Positions 28,600 through 38,325 of a stretch of DNA of 64,000 nt are shown in pieces. The DNA comes from CBDDCQ01 sp965226285 (lineage in GTDB: Bacteria; Bacteroidota; Bacteroidia; Flavobacteriales; Ichthyobacteriaceae), in NCBI GenBank assembly GCA_965226285.1, contig CBDDCQ010000002.1, forward strand, positions 17,592-81,591, given 5' to 3'. The translations under genes and the position numbers were made by a program. Position 1 is the first letter of the stretch, and each line of letters starts with the position of its first letter. Under the pieces are notes generated by a model. That model ran no database searches. It was not told where the DNA came from and saw only the letters and a program-made list of their open reading frames with translations.

Positions 28600-28867
28600 A
28601 TTTCGCTATGATCTTCTCATAGATCGCTTTGACTCCTTATAATTATCCGAATCGTAAATCTTGGCTTGCGTTACTCTGTTACGAGTTCCTTGAGTAATGC
28701 CTCTGCATATTCGCCTTATTCGATTTCTCAGAACCGTATTTTTCCCCACGAATATTTCTATCTGCCTTTTTTTCCTGCGGATTCGCAGGCTTGTAGAACC
28801 AAACATATTTAAACAATCCTCCCCTCTTTTGCAAGAGTCTCTTTGTAGAGGCTTACAAGGTGATTCT
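28600..28867 (-). pseudogene. Decayed gene remnant downstream of the E2 gene
   Basis: The minus strand shows protein-like stretches in two frames: one with KPANPKEKKADRNIRGEKY and SEKWSNANMERHYSRNS in copy A, another with QAKIYDSDNYKES. The switch of frame and the indels between the two copies suggest a former lysine-rich coding end that no longer reads through. No family recognised. Confidence 0.35.
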
Positions 28868-30217
28868 CTACCTATAGCTTTGAGGGGCAAAGGTTCTATT
28901 TATATCGAATGTTTCTAAGTATTCAGCTACTCTCTTTACAAACATACCCCCTAATCCTCCATCTATAATTCTGTGGTCATAAGAATGAGACAGGAACATT
29001 TTATGTCTTATTCCTATGGAATCACCTTGAGGCGTTTCTATTACAGAGGGTTTTTTAATGATAGTACCTACAGCTAATATAGCTACTTGAGGTTGTTTAA
29101 TAATAGGTGTTCCCATAATATTTCCAAAACTACCTATATTTGTGAGTGTAAATGTACCTCCTTGAATTTCATCTGGCTTTAGATTGTTGTTTCTTGCTCT
29201 ATTAGCTAAGTCATTTACAGCTTTGGTGAGCCCTAGTAAATTTAAAGTATCAGCATTTCTAATCACTGGAACAATTAAATTTCCATTAGGCAAAGCTGCT
29301 GCCATACCAATATTGATATTACTTTTTTTTATAATTTTATCTCCATCTACTGAACTATTGATAAGAGGAAAATCTTTAATAGCTTTGATTACAGCTTCTA
29401 TGAATATAGGGGTAAAAGTAATTTTTTGTCTTTCTTTTTTTGCAAAATTATCTTTTATACGGTTTCTCCAGTTTACAATATTAGTTACATCGGCTTCTAC
29501 AAAAGATGTTACATGAGCGGAAGTCCGTAAACTCGTGGTCATGTTTTCAGAGATAATCTTACGCATTTTATCCATTTCTATGATTTCATCATTTGCAGAT
29601 ATATTTACAATTTGTGTACTGCTATTAGTTTGTATTTTTTCTATTTTCACAGATTTAGAATCTTGATTTATTGGTTTTTTAGATGTTTTATGATTTCTAT
29701 TTTGGATGTATTCTAAAATATCATTTTTATTTATTCTGCCATCATTTCCACTACCTTTTATATTATCTAATTCATTTACAGATATACCTTCTGTCTTGGC
29801 AATACTTCTTACCAATGGAGAATAAAATTTATCTGATGTTATTTTATGATTAGTTTTGTTATTAGTTTTGGTTGAAATATTAGTAGATGTAACTCGTTTA
29901 ATATTGGATGTTTCCTTTTCTAATTTTTTTATAGTTTTTGTATCATTATCTAAAATGGAAGTGTTATTTACCTCACTTTCAATATCTATAATAGCGATGG
30001 GTTGTCCTACTTTAATATTATCATTTACTTTAAATAGTTTTTTTATTAGTTTACCTTGTACAGGTGATGGGATTTCGGTATCTATTTTATCTGTAGCTAT
30101 TTCAAGTATAGCTTCCTCTATTTCTATGGTATCTCCTATTTCTTTTAACCATGAAGTAATGGATGCTTCTGCTATACTCTCTCCCATTTGGGGCATTACT
30201 AATTCAAAATTTGCCAT
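28868..30217 (-). CDS. 2-oxoacid dehydrogenase E2 component (dihydrolipoyl acyltransferase)
   Basis: 449 aa from the ATG at 30217; an in-frame ATG at 30286 lies inside the promoter. Domains: a lipoyl domain (residues 1-80, EIATDKIDTEIPSP with the lipoylated Lys), a linker, a peripheral-subunit-binding domain (YSPLVRSIAKTEGIS ... GRINKNDILEYI, about 140-180), and the catalytic acyltransferase domain ending with SHSYDHRIIDGG (His and Asp). The MPQMGESIAEA start is typical of the branched-chain or 2-oxoglutarate type in flavobacteria. The C-terminal tail (RTFAPQSYR) seems extended or altered, perhaps by the nearby rearrangement. E1 and E3 are not nearby. Confidence 0.92.
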   Translation of the reverse strand: MANFELVMPQMGESIAEASITSWLKEIGDTIEIEEAILEIATDKIDTEIPSPVQGKLIKKLFKVNDNIKVGQPIAIIDIESEVNNTSILDNDTKTIKKLEKETSNIKRVTSTNISTKTNNKTNHKITSDKFYSPLVRSIAKTEGISVNELDNIKGSGNDGRINKNDILEYIQNRNHKTSKKPINQDSKSVKIEKIQTNSSTQIVNISANDEIIEMDKMRKIISENMTTSLRTSAHVTSFVEADVTNIVNWRNRIKDNFAKKERQKITFTPIFIEAVIKAIKDFPLINSSVDGDKIIKKSNINIGMAAALPNGNLIVPVIRNADTLNLLGLTKAVNDLANRARNNNLKPDEIQGGTFTLTNIGSFGNIMGTPIIKQPQVAILAVGTIIKKPSVIETPQGDSIGIRHKMFLSHSYDHRIIDGGLGGMFVKRVAEYLETFDINRTFAPQSYR

Positions 30218-30275
30218 TTTAGATTTAAATGATTTAAGGTATAAAAGTTTGTTTAAAAACTGATTTAATTTTTTG

Positions 30276-30283
30276 CAAATGTA
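30276..30283 (-). promoter_or_regulatory. -7 element for the E2 gene
   Basis: The minus strand reads TACATTTG (TAnnTTTG), giving a leader of about 50-60 nt to ATG 30217 and excluding the longer start at 30286. Confidence 0.5.
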
Positions 30284-30340
30284 CAAAATAAAAAAGTGAA
30301 AAAAATTATATTTTTTCGTTTAATATGTTAATAAAAAAAA

Positions 30341-30348
30341 TACTTTTG
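30341..30348 (+). promoter_or_regulatory. -7 element for the DUF2795 gene
   Basis: TACTTTTG matches TAnnTTTG, 55 nt before the ATG at 30404. Divergent from the E2 promoter. Confidence 0.5.
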
Positions 30349-30403
30349 CACTTTTGTAGGTAAAAAGTAAAAATACAATAGTTAAGTTTAATAAATATTT
30401 ATT

Positions 30404-30625
30404 ATGTATTGGACATTAGAATTAGCTTCATATTTGAATGATGCTCCTTGGCCTGCTACTAAGGAGGAGTTGATAGATTATGCTATGAGAATAGGAACTC
30501 CTTTAGAAGTGGTAGAAAATTTACAAGCTATAGAAGATGATGAAGAGGTATTCGAATCTATGAGAGATATATGGAATGATTATCCTACTACAGAAGATTT
30601 TCTTTGGAACGAAGATGAGTATTAA
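30404..30625 (+). CDS. DUF2795 domain protein
   Basis: 73 aa acidic protein: YWTLELASYLNDAPWPATKEELIDYA... then EDDEEVFESMRDIW. The DUF2795 fold is a small helical domain; a nearly identical small protein is conserved across flavobacteria next to housekeeping genes. Molecular role unknown. Own promoter and terminator. Confidence 0.85.
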   Translation: MYWTLELASYLNDAPWPATKEELIDYAMRIGTPLEVVENLQAIEDDEEVFESMRDIWNDYPTTEDFLWNEDEY

Positions 30626-30633
30626 AATATGAA

Positions 30634-30664
30634 AAAAACACCATTTTGAAAAAATGGTGTTTTT
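30634..30664 (+). terminator. Terminator after the DUF2795 gene
   Basis: 14-bp perfect stem (30634-30647 against 30651-30664), 3-nt loop GAA, with A-run before and T-run after. Confidence 0.88.
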
Positions 30665-30692
30665 ATAGTATATAAATAAAAATAAAGATTAA

Positions 30693-33600
30693 ATGATAAG
30701 TAATTTAATACAATCTATATTTGGGAATAAATCTCAAAAGGATGTTAAATCTTTGATGCCTGTAGTTCAAAAGATAAAAACCTTAGAAGCATCTTTCAAG
30801 GAATTAAGCAATGATAAATTAAGGCAGAAAACAACTGAATTTAAGTCTAAAATAAAAGAGAGTATTTCGTTTTTTGAGCAAGAAATAGAACAACTAAAAG
30901 AGCTCATTGATAAAGAAGAAGATGTAGAGCAAAAGGAAAAGCATTATGAAAAGGTCGACAAACTCGAAGAAAAAATAGATGAGACTATACAGTTAGAGCT
31001 TTCACAGATTCTTCCCTTGCCTTTGCAGTAGTTAAAGAAACAGCAAGAAGATTTACAGAAAATGATAAGTTAGAGGTTACAGTTACAGAAGTGGATAGAA
31101 AGCTAAGTGATAAATCACATATTTCTATTAGTGGTGATAAAGCTCTATGGTCCAATAATTGGGATGCAGCAGGAACTCAAATTATTTGGGGTATGGTTCA
31201 TTATGATGTACAACTTGTAGGAGGTAATGTGTTACATCAAGGGAAAGTAGCTGAAATGACTACGGGTGAGGGTAAAACCTTGGTGGCTACTTTACCTATT
31301 TATTTAAATGCACTTTCAGGTAGAGGAGTACATGTAGTTACTGTAAATGATTACCTTGCCAAAAGGGATGCTGCTTGGATGGCTCCTATATTTGAATTTC
31401 ACGGACTTACGGTAGATTGTATAGATAAGCACCAACCTAACTCTGATGGAAGGAAACAAGCCTATATGGCAGATATTACTTATGGTACAAATAATGAGTT
31501 TGGGTTTGACTATCTTAGAGATAATATGGCACATTCTCCAGATGAATTGGTTCAGAGAAAACATAATTATGCTATTGTAGATGAAGTGGATTCTGTATTG
31601 ATAGATGATGCGCGTACACCGTTGATTATATCTGGTCCAGTACCTCAAGGAGATAGGCATGAATTCAATCAACTCAAGCCTAAGGTAGATAAAATTGTAT
31701 CTACTCAGAGGCAATATTTAAATGGAGTATTAGCTGAAGCTAAAAAACTTATTGCAGAGGGAGATAAAAAACAGGGGGGATTTTTATTGTATCGTGTGTA
31801 TAGAGGTTTGCCTAAAAATAAAGCTCTTATTAAATTTTTAAGTCAAGAAGGTATCAAAATGTTGTTGCAAAAAACAGAGAATTATCATATGCAAGACAAC
31901 AACAAAGAAATGCCAAAAGTAGATGCAGATCTCTATTTTGTAATAGATGAAAAAAACCAATCTATAGAACTTACGGATAAAGGTATAAGTTTCCTTTCAG
32001 GAGGAGATGAAAAGGATGATTTCTTTATATTACCCGATATTGGTATAGAGATAGCAAAGATAGATGAATCTATTGATAAAGAAGAAAAAAAAGCAGAACT
32101 TAAAAATGAGCTTTATCAAAACTTTAGTGTAAAGAGTGAGCGTATTCACACAATGAACCAACTTCTTAAAGCCTATACTCTGTTTGAAAAAGATGTAGAG
32201 TATGTACTGATAGATGGTAAGGTGAAAATAGTAGATGAGCAAACAGGACGTATTATGGAAGGGCGTCGTTATTCTGATGGATTACATCAAGCTATAGAGG
32301 CAAAAGAAAATGTAAAAATAGAGGCAGCTACGCAAACTTTTGCTACGATTACTCTTCAGAATTATTTTAGAATGTATAAAAAACTCGCTGGAATGACGGG
32401 TACAGCTGAAACAGAAGCTCATGAACTTTGGGAAATATACAAATTGGATGTAGTAGTGATACCTACTAATAAGCCTATTCAAAGGGATGATAGAAATGAT
32501 TTAGTATATAAGACTAAGAGAGAGAAATATAATGCTGTAATACGAGAAATAGTAGCATTATCTAAAGCAAATAGGCCTGTACTTGTGGGTACTACTTCAG
32601 TAGAAATATCAGAGCTTTTGGGTAGGGCACTCAAGATGCAAAAAATACCACACAATATATTGAATGCTAAACTCCACAAAAAAGAGGCAGATGTAGTAAC
32701 TGAGGCAGGTAAATCTGGAAAAGTTACTATTGCTACTAATATGGCAGGACGTGGTACAGATATAAAACTCTCTAAGGATTCTAGAGAGGCAGGAGGGCTC
32801 GCCATTGTAGGTACCGAAAGACATGATTCTAGGCGTGTAGATAGACAGCTTAGAGGTAGGTCTGGTAGACAAGGAGATGTCGGAAGTTCACAGTTTTTTG
32901 TATCTTTAGAGGATAATTTGATGCGCCTGTTTGGCTCTGAAAGAATAGCTAAACTTATGGATAGAATGGGACATAAGGAAGGGGATGTTATCCAGCATTC
33001 TATGATTTCTAAATCTATTGAAAGAGCTCAAAAAAAGGTAGAGGAAAATAATTTTGGAATAAGAAAAAGACTCTTAGACTATGATGATGTAATGAATACT
33101 CAGAGGGAAGTGATATATAAAAGACGTTATCATGCTTTGTTTGGTGAACGCTTATCTATAGATATTGCTAACATGATATATGATACTTGCCAAAATATAA
33201 TAAATTTATATAAAGATACGAATGATTACACCGGTTTTAAAGGTGAGTTTATTAGAGTACTTTCATTATTCCCTGAAATATCTCAAGATGATTTTCATAA
33301 GTATTCTACCAATGATATATTGAGTGCAGTATATTCTAAGTGTTACCAGCATTATAATGACAAGTGCAAACAAATGGCAGATATATCTTATGAAGTTATT
33401 TCTGATGTGTATAAGAATGCGGGCAATAGATATGAAAATATAGTAGTTCCTTTTACTGATGGAATAAAGGAAATACAAGTAGTTACAAATCTTAAAAAAT
33501 CTTATCAAACTCAATGTAAGCAACTCATACAAGATTTTCAAAAGAATATTGTATTATCTATTATAGATAACCATTGGAAGACTCATCTTAGAGCTATGGA

Positions 33601-34015
33601 TGATTTAAAGCAGTCTGTACAGAATGCAGTATATGAACAAAAAGACCCATTATTGATTTATAAATTTGAATCGTTTGGGTTGTTCAAGTCTATGATGAGT
33701 AAGATGAATACACAGATAGTGAGCTTCTTGTTTAAAGCTGCATTACCTGAGCAAGAGGAGAGGAGCTCTACTGTAAGAGATGCAGGAAGGCAACAAAGAA
33801 GAAGAGAAAAACTCAATGCAACAAAAGAGGATTTTTTTACAGAAGGAGAGCAACAAATCCAGCAGCAAACTCCTATAGTAAATGAAATGAAAATAGGTAG
33901 AAATGTTAGAGTGAGTATTAAAAATATATCTACTGGAGAGGATAAAATCTTAAAATATAAGCAAGCTAAACCCCTTATAGATCAGGGAAATTGGGTACTT
34001 TTAGAACAAGTGTGA
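30693..34015 (+). CDS. secA: Preprotein translocase ATPase SecA (with an apparent -1 frameshift near codon 109)
   Basis: SecA drives secretory proteins through SecYEG. The first frame runs 30693-31031 and ends ...LSQILPLPLQ. The rest is open in the -1 frame, where GCC TTT GCA GTA GTT AAA reads AFAVVKETARRF, the expected continuation, through to 34015. Joined length is about 1,108 aa, normal for Bacteroidetes SecA. Motifs: TGEGKTLVAT (Walker A), DEVDSVLIDDARTPL (DEVD box), NMAGRGTDIKL and QLRGRSGRQGD. The C-terminus ends in the Bacteroidetes form (YKQAKPLIDQGNWVLLEQV) with no zinc-binding tail. SecA is essential, so either one base is missing in the assembly around 31009-31016, a second copy exists, or the frameshift is tolerated. 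Confidence 0.9.
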
Positions 34016-34023
34016 TTTTTCTC

Positions 34024-34044
34024 CTTATTTTTAATAAAAATAAG
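34024..34044 (+). terminator. Possible terminator after secA
   Basis: 9-bp A/T-rich stem CTTATTTTT/AAAAATAAG with loop AAT. Weak because only two G-C pairs support it. Confidence 0.4.
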
Positions 34045-34176
34045 AATAATTTTTATGAATAACTCATTATATAGTATGTTTAAAAAAATGTTTTAATTTG
34101 TAAATTGTTATTATATTTATAATGAGTAGTATAATTATTGTGGATGCAAAAAGTAAATTTGAAATTTTTTTAGTAG

Positions 34177-35253
34177 ATGCTGGGTTATTGTAATTCTATA
34201 ATCAAAGGTACGGGACATTATTTACCCGAAAATATAGTAAAGAATAGTCATTTTTTAAATTATGATTTTTATAATGAAAAAGGGCAACGGTATGATATTG
34301 GAAATAAAGAGATTATAGATAAATTTCAAGCAATTACGGAAATAGAAGAGAGGAGGTATGCTCCTAAAGAACTATTAACCTCTGATATAGCGGCTATAGC
34401 TGGAGAAAGAGCTTTAGAAGATTCAGGTATAGGTAAAGAAGAGTTGGATTATATTATTGTTGCGCATAATTTTGCAGATGTTACCCCAAGTAAAATGGAA
34501 ATTGATATAATGCCTTCAATATCTGCTAAGGTAAAAAATAAAATGGATATTAAAAATCCTTCTTGTATTCCCTATGATATGAATTTTGGTTGTCCAGGTT
34601 GGATACAGAGTTTGATTATGGCACATCAGTTTATTCGAGCTAAGTTAGCAAAAAATATACTGGTAATAGGTTCAGATACACTATCCAGATTGGTAGATGT
34701 TTATGATAGGAATTGTATGATATTTGCCGATGGATCAGCAGCGGTAGTACTCTCATCTGAAGAGCAAGATACTAAAAAAGGTGTTCTAGGTTATGATGTA
34801 GTATGTAATAATAATGAAGAATTACATTATTTAAAATTAGGCAAATCTCTTAATCCTACTGAGGATAAAGAGACGTTTATAAGAATGCAGGGAAGAAGAA
34901 TATATGAATATGCATTGAATAATGTACCTAAAACTATAAAATCTGTTCTAGATGATTTAGAATTGCATATAGATGATATTTCTAAACTCTTGATACATCA
35001 AGCTAATGCCAAGATGGATCACGCAATACTCGAGAGATTGATTAAAATATATGAAAGAAAAGAGATTCCAAAAGATTTTATGCCTATGACTATACAAAAG
35101 TTTGGAAACTCTTCTGTAGCTACTGTTCCTACTATGCTTGATATAATATTGAAAGGACAGTTTAAACCTCATCAAATTCATTCAGGTGATATTATATTGT
35201 TTGCTTCTGTAGGTGCAGGTATGAATATAAATGTGGTAGTATATAAAGTATAA
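34177..35253 (+). CDS. 3-oxoacyl-ACP synthase III family protein (FabH-like)
   Basis: 358 aa thiolase-fold condensing enzyme. The Cys-His-Asn triad is visible: FGCPGWIQS (Cys), LIHQANAKMD (His), KFGNSSVATVP (Asn). The divergence from housekeeping FabH (GCPGW in place of CSGF) suggests an acyl primer other than acetyl-CoA or a role in a secondary lipid. The next gene begins 10 nt later, perhaps in the same transcript as the two DUF368 genes. Confidence 0.88.
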   Translation: MLGYCNSIIKGTGHYLPENIVKNSHFLNYDFYNEKGQRYDIGNKEIIDKFQAITEIEERRYAPKELLTSDIAAIAGERALEDSGIGKEELDYIIVAHNFADVTPSKMEIDIMPSISAKVKNKMDIKNPSCIPYDMNFGCPGWIQSLIMAHQFIRAKLAKNILVIGSDTLSRLVDVYDRNCMIFADGSAAVVLSSEEQDTKKGVLGYDVVCNNNEELHYLKLGKSLNPTEDKETFIRMQGRRIYEYALNNVPKTIKSVLDDLELHIDDISKLLIHQANAKMDHAILERLIKIYERKEIPKDFMPMTIQKFGNSSVATVPTMLDIILKGQFKPHQIHSGDIILFASVGAGMNINVVVYKV

Positions 35254-35262
35254 TAACGTTCT

Positions 35263-36228
35263 TTGTTTGTGAAAAAACATATACTTGTATTTCTTAAGGG
35301 TATGGCTATGGGTATGGCAGATGTAGTACCTGGTGTTTCTGGTGGTACCATTGCATTTATATCAGGTATTTATCAGGAGTTTATCAATTCACTAAAAAGT
35401 ATAAACGCTCAAGCATTCAAAATTTTATTTACTAAAGGTTTTAAGACTTTTTGGAAATGTGTAAATGGTAGATTTTTACTTCCTTTATTCGTAGGGATAT
35501 TTTTAAGTATTTTAACCTTTTCTAAATTTATAACCTATCTTTTAGAGGAATATCCTATATTGTTATGGGCTTTTTTCTTTGGACTTATTTTAGCTTCTAT
35601 TATTTTCGTATGTAAGCAGATAGATAAGTATAATGTTAAGGTATTTATGGCTTTAATGTTAGGTATAGTAGTATCTTATTATATTACTATAGTTTCTCCA
35701 TCTACGGGTTACGATGGTTATATATTTATATTTCTTTATGGTTTTATAGCCATTATAGCTATGATATTACCAGGAGTATCAGGTTCATTTATACTTTTAT
35801 TATTGGGAGCATATCATAATATTATATCTACGATAAATAATTTTAGAGTAGGTATTTCTGTTATGGATATAGATAAAATATTGTTTTCAAGTATGCGACT
35901 TGGTGTGTTTTTATTAGGTGCTTTGGCAGGTATGTTTTGTTTTTCAAGACTATTATCTTGGATGTTTAAGAATCATAAGAATATAACTTTAGCTATGCTT
36001 ACTGGATTTATGATAGGTTCACTTAATAAAGTATGGCCATGGAAAAAAGTAATCCAATGGAGAGAAAATGCTCATGGGAAGCAAGTACCTTTTATAGAGC
36101 AAAGCGTGTTGCCATATAGTGTGGAAAATAATTATTTATTTCAATCTATCATTTTGATGATAATTGGATTTTCTATTATATTTTTGCTAGAAAAATTATC
36201 GAATAAAAAAATAAATAATGCCTTATAA
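35263..36228 (+). CDS. DUF368 membrane protein, candidate polyprenyl-phosphate flippase (1)
   Basis: 321 aa, about 8-9 membrane segments. The N-terminal signature is KGMAMGMADVVPGVSGGTIAF, and a repeated half carries ILPGVSGSFILLLLG. DUF368 proteins (PopT) have been reported to return undecaprenyl phosphate across the inner membrane for cell-wall recycling. Starts at TTG 35263 or GTG 35269; no ATG is available. Overlaps the next paralogue by 11 nt. Confidence 0.85.
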   Translation: MFVKKHILVFLKGMAMGMADVVPGVSGGTIAFISGIYQEFINSLKSINAQAFKILFTKGFKTFWKCVNGRFLLPLFVGIFLSILTFSKFITYLLEEYPILLWAFFFGLILASIIFVCKQIDKYNVKVFMALMLGIVVSYYITIVSPSTGYDGYIFIFLYGFIAIIAMILPGVSGSFILLLLGAYHNIISTINNFRVGISVMDIDKILFSSMRLGVFLLGALAGMFCFSRLLSWMFKNHKNITLAMLTGFMIGSLNKVWPWKKVIQWRENAHGKQVPFIEQSVLPYSVENNYLFQSIILMIIGFSIIFLLEKLSNKKINNAL

Positions 36229-37225
36229 GAGAAAAACAATAGATTATATATTTTTATTTATAAAAGGTGTTATGATGGGAGTTGCCAATAAAATACCTGG
36301 AGTGTCAGGAGGTGCTGTTGCTTTTATAATGGGATTTTATGAGGAGTTGATCTATTCTTTACAAAAGTTTAATTCTAAGGCACTCGGACTCTTATATAAC
36401 TGTAGATATAAGTCATTTTTTAGGTATATTAACAGTAGATTCCTAATAATGATTTTTATGGGAACTATATTTAGTTTCTTTACAGCATCTAAAGTTCTAG
36501 ATTATCTTATTGTTCATTATGAAAAGTATGTATGGGCTACGTTTTTTGGATTAATATTGGGTTCTATATATTTTATAAGCAAAGATTTTAATGATTGGAA
36601 GCGGAAAAATATACTATTTTTGTTGATAGGAGTGTTGGTAGGAGGATTTATTTCATTTATAGATCCCATGAAAGAGAATAATAATCTATTATTTGTATTT
36701 TTTTGTGGTATTATAAGTGTATCGGGTATGACTTTACCTGGGTTATCGGGTTCTTTTATACTTATAATACTGGGCAATTATGTCTTACTTATGGTAGATG
36801 CTGTAAATGAATTTGGTAGAGTACTTTTAGATGTGTTACAGTGGGATTTTACTTTTTGGCAAGATGATAGTAGAATTAAACTTTTACAAATAGCACTTTG
36901 TTTTATATTAGGTTCAGTAGTAGGATTAGTGTCCCTATCTCAACTATTAGCCTATCTTTTAGATAGGTATCATCAGAGGATAATAGCTTTATTAATTGGT
37001 TTTATTACGGGTTCTTTAGGTACTACTTGGCCTTGGAAAACCGTCCATTATATTAAGGATTCTGGTGGAAATTATCTATTAACTTCTAATGGAAGAAAAA
37101 TTGTAAAGTATTTTGATAGATATATTCCTTCGGAATTCACATTTGAAAATATATTAATAGTTGCATATGTTTTGTTAGGAGTTTTTGCTGTATTATATAT
37201 AGAGCGTTTTCGAGATAAAAAATAA
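36218..37225 (+). CDS. DUF368 membrane protein, candidate polyprenyl-phosphate flippase (2)
   Basis: 335 aa, paralogue of the preceding gene with the same inverted-repeat signature (KGVMMGVANKIPGVSGGAVAF and LPGLSGSFILIILG). A tandem, overlapping pair suggests they act together or divide substrates; this is inference. Confidence 0.85.
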   Translation: MPYKRKTIDYIFLFIKGVMMGVANKIPGVSGGAVAFIMGFYEELIYSLQKFNSKALGLLYNCRYKSFFRYINSRFLIMIFMGTIFSFFTASKVLDYLIVHYEKYVWATFFGLILGSIYFISKDFNDWKRKNILFLLIGVLVGGFISFIDPMKENNNLLFVFFCGIISVSGMTLPGLSGSFILIILGNYVLLMVDAVNEFGRVLLDVLQWDFTFWQDDSRIKLLQIALCFILGSVVGLVSLSQLLAYLLDRYHQRIIALLIGFITGSLGTTWPWKTVHYIKDSGGNYLLTSNGRKIVKYFDRYIPSEFTFENILIVAYVLLGVFAVLYIERFRDKK

Positions 37226-37229
37226 GTAA

Positions 37230-37970
37230 ATGAGGCATTTTGGCTTGTTAGGCAAGGACATATCTTATTCTTTTTCTAAATCGTATTTTCAAGATAAATT
37301 TAATAGAGAAAGGATAATTAACGCAGTATATCATCAATTTGATATTGATAGTTTAGATGAATTGAAAAATATTTTAAGCCAATATCAAAATCTCATAGGT
37401 ATAAATGTAACAATACCTTATAAAGAAGAGATTATTTCATTTTTAGATGAATTACACATTACAGCAAAAAAGGTAGGAGCTGTAAATACTATTAAGTTGG
37501 ATAAAGGTAGGCTTATAGGGTATAATACAGATGTATATGGATTTAAGAATGCCTTAAAGCCATTTTTAAAAGCTTATCATACTAAAGCACTTATCTTAGG
37601 AACAGGCGGAGCATCTAAAGCTGCAGCTTTTGTTTTAGATAAATTAGGAGTGGAGTATATGTATGTATCTAGAAACGCTAAAGGAGTAGGTATATTGAGT
37701 TATAAGGATGTAAATAGAATAGTAATACAAAACTTTCCTTTGATTATAAATTGTACTCCTTTAGGGACTTTTCCTGATGTAGAGCAATGTCCAAAATTAC
37801 CATATCATTTTGTTTGTAATAAAAATTTATTTTTTGATTTGGTATATAACCCTACAGAAACTAAGTTTATGAAACAGGCAAAAGATAGAGGGGCAGTGGC
37901 TATAAATGGGTTAGATATGCTTAAACTTCAGGCAGAGGCTTCTTGGAAAATTTGGAATACAAATGAATGA
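37230..37970 (+). CDS. aroE: Shikimate dehydrogenase
   Basis: 246 aa; reduces 3-dehydroshikimate with NADPH on the route to chorismate. Seen: LGKDISYSFSKSYF (substrate Ser pair), GINVTIPYKEEI (catalytic Lys), GAVNTI, GYNTDVYGF (Asp), ILGTGGASKAA (NADP loop) and GLDMLKLQAEASW. Slightly short for the family but complete. Ends in an 8-nt overlap with rnpA. Confidence 0.94.
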   Translation: MRHFGLLGKDISYSFSKSYFQDKFNRERIINAVYHQFDIDSLDELKNILSQYQNLIGINVTIPYKEEIISFLDELHITAKKVGAVNTIKLDKGRLIGYNTDVYGFKNALKPFLKAYHTKALILGTGGASKAAAFVLDKLGVEYMYVSRNAKGVGILSYKDVNRIVIQNFPLIINCTPLGTFPDVEQCPKLPYHFVCNKNLFFDLVYNPTETKFMKQAKDRGAVAINGLDMLKLQAEASWKIWNTNE

Positions 37971-38325
37971 AGATAGATTTTTATTTTCTAAAAAATATAA
38001 ACTAAAAAGCCACAAGTTAATTCATAGTGTATTTCACCAAGGAAAAAGTATTACGGTATATCCTTTGAAAGTGTTATATTTGTACCAAGATAGATTGGAT
38101 TGTAACCAAGTAGGGATATCTGTTCCTAAGCGAAATTTTAAAAAGGCAGTAGATAGAAATAGAATCAAACGAATAATAAGAGAGGCATATCGCTTGAATC
38201 AAAATAAATTAAAATCCTATAAAAAATATGCTATGATGTTTTTGTATTTAGATAAAAAGGAATATTCTTATACCAAATTGGAAGATACAATAAAAAGGAT
38301 TTTAGGAGAATTAAATATGTTGTAA
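37963..38325 (+). CDS. rnpA: Ribonuclease P protein component
   Basis: 120 aa basic protein that binds the RNase P RNA to mature tRNA 5' ends. Seen: VGISVPKRNFKKAVDRNRIK (the conserved RNR-type helix) and RIIREAYRLNQ. Overlaps aroE; in most bacteria it follows rpmH, so this aroE-rnpA order is the flavobacterial arrangement. Confidence 0.95.
   Translation: MNEDRFLFSKKYKLKSHKLIHSVFHQGKSITVYPLKVLYLYQDRLDCNQVGISVPKRNFKKAVDRNRIKRIIREAYRLNQNKLKSYKKYAMMFLYLDKKEYSYTKLEDTIKRILGELNML

Noticed and set aside
31000..31030. Programmed -1 frameshift in secA
   Set aside because: No X-XXY-YYZ slippery heptamer in the right phase and no stable downstream structure seen; a missing base is more likely.
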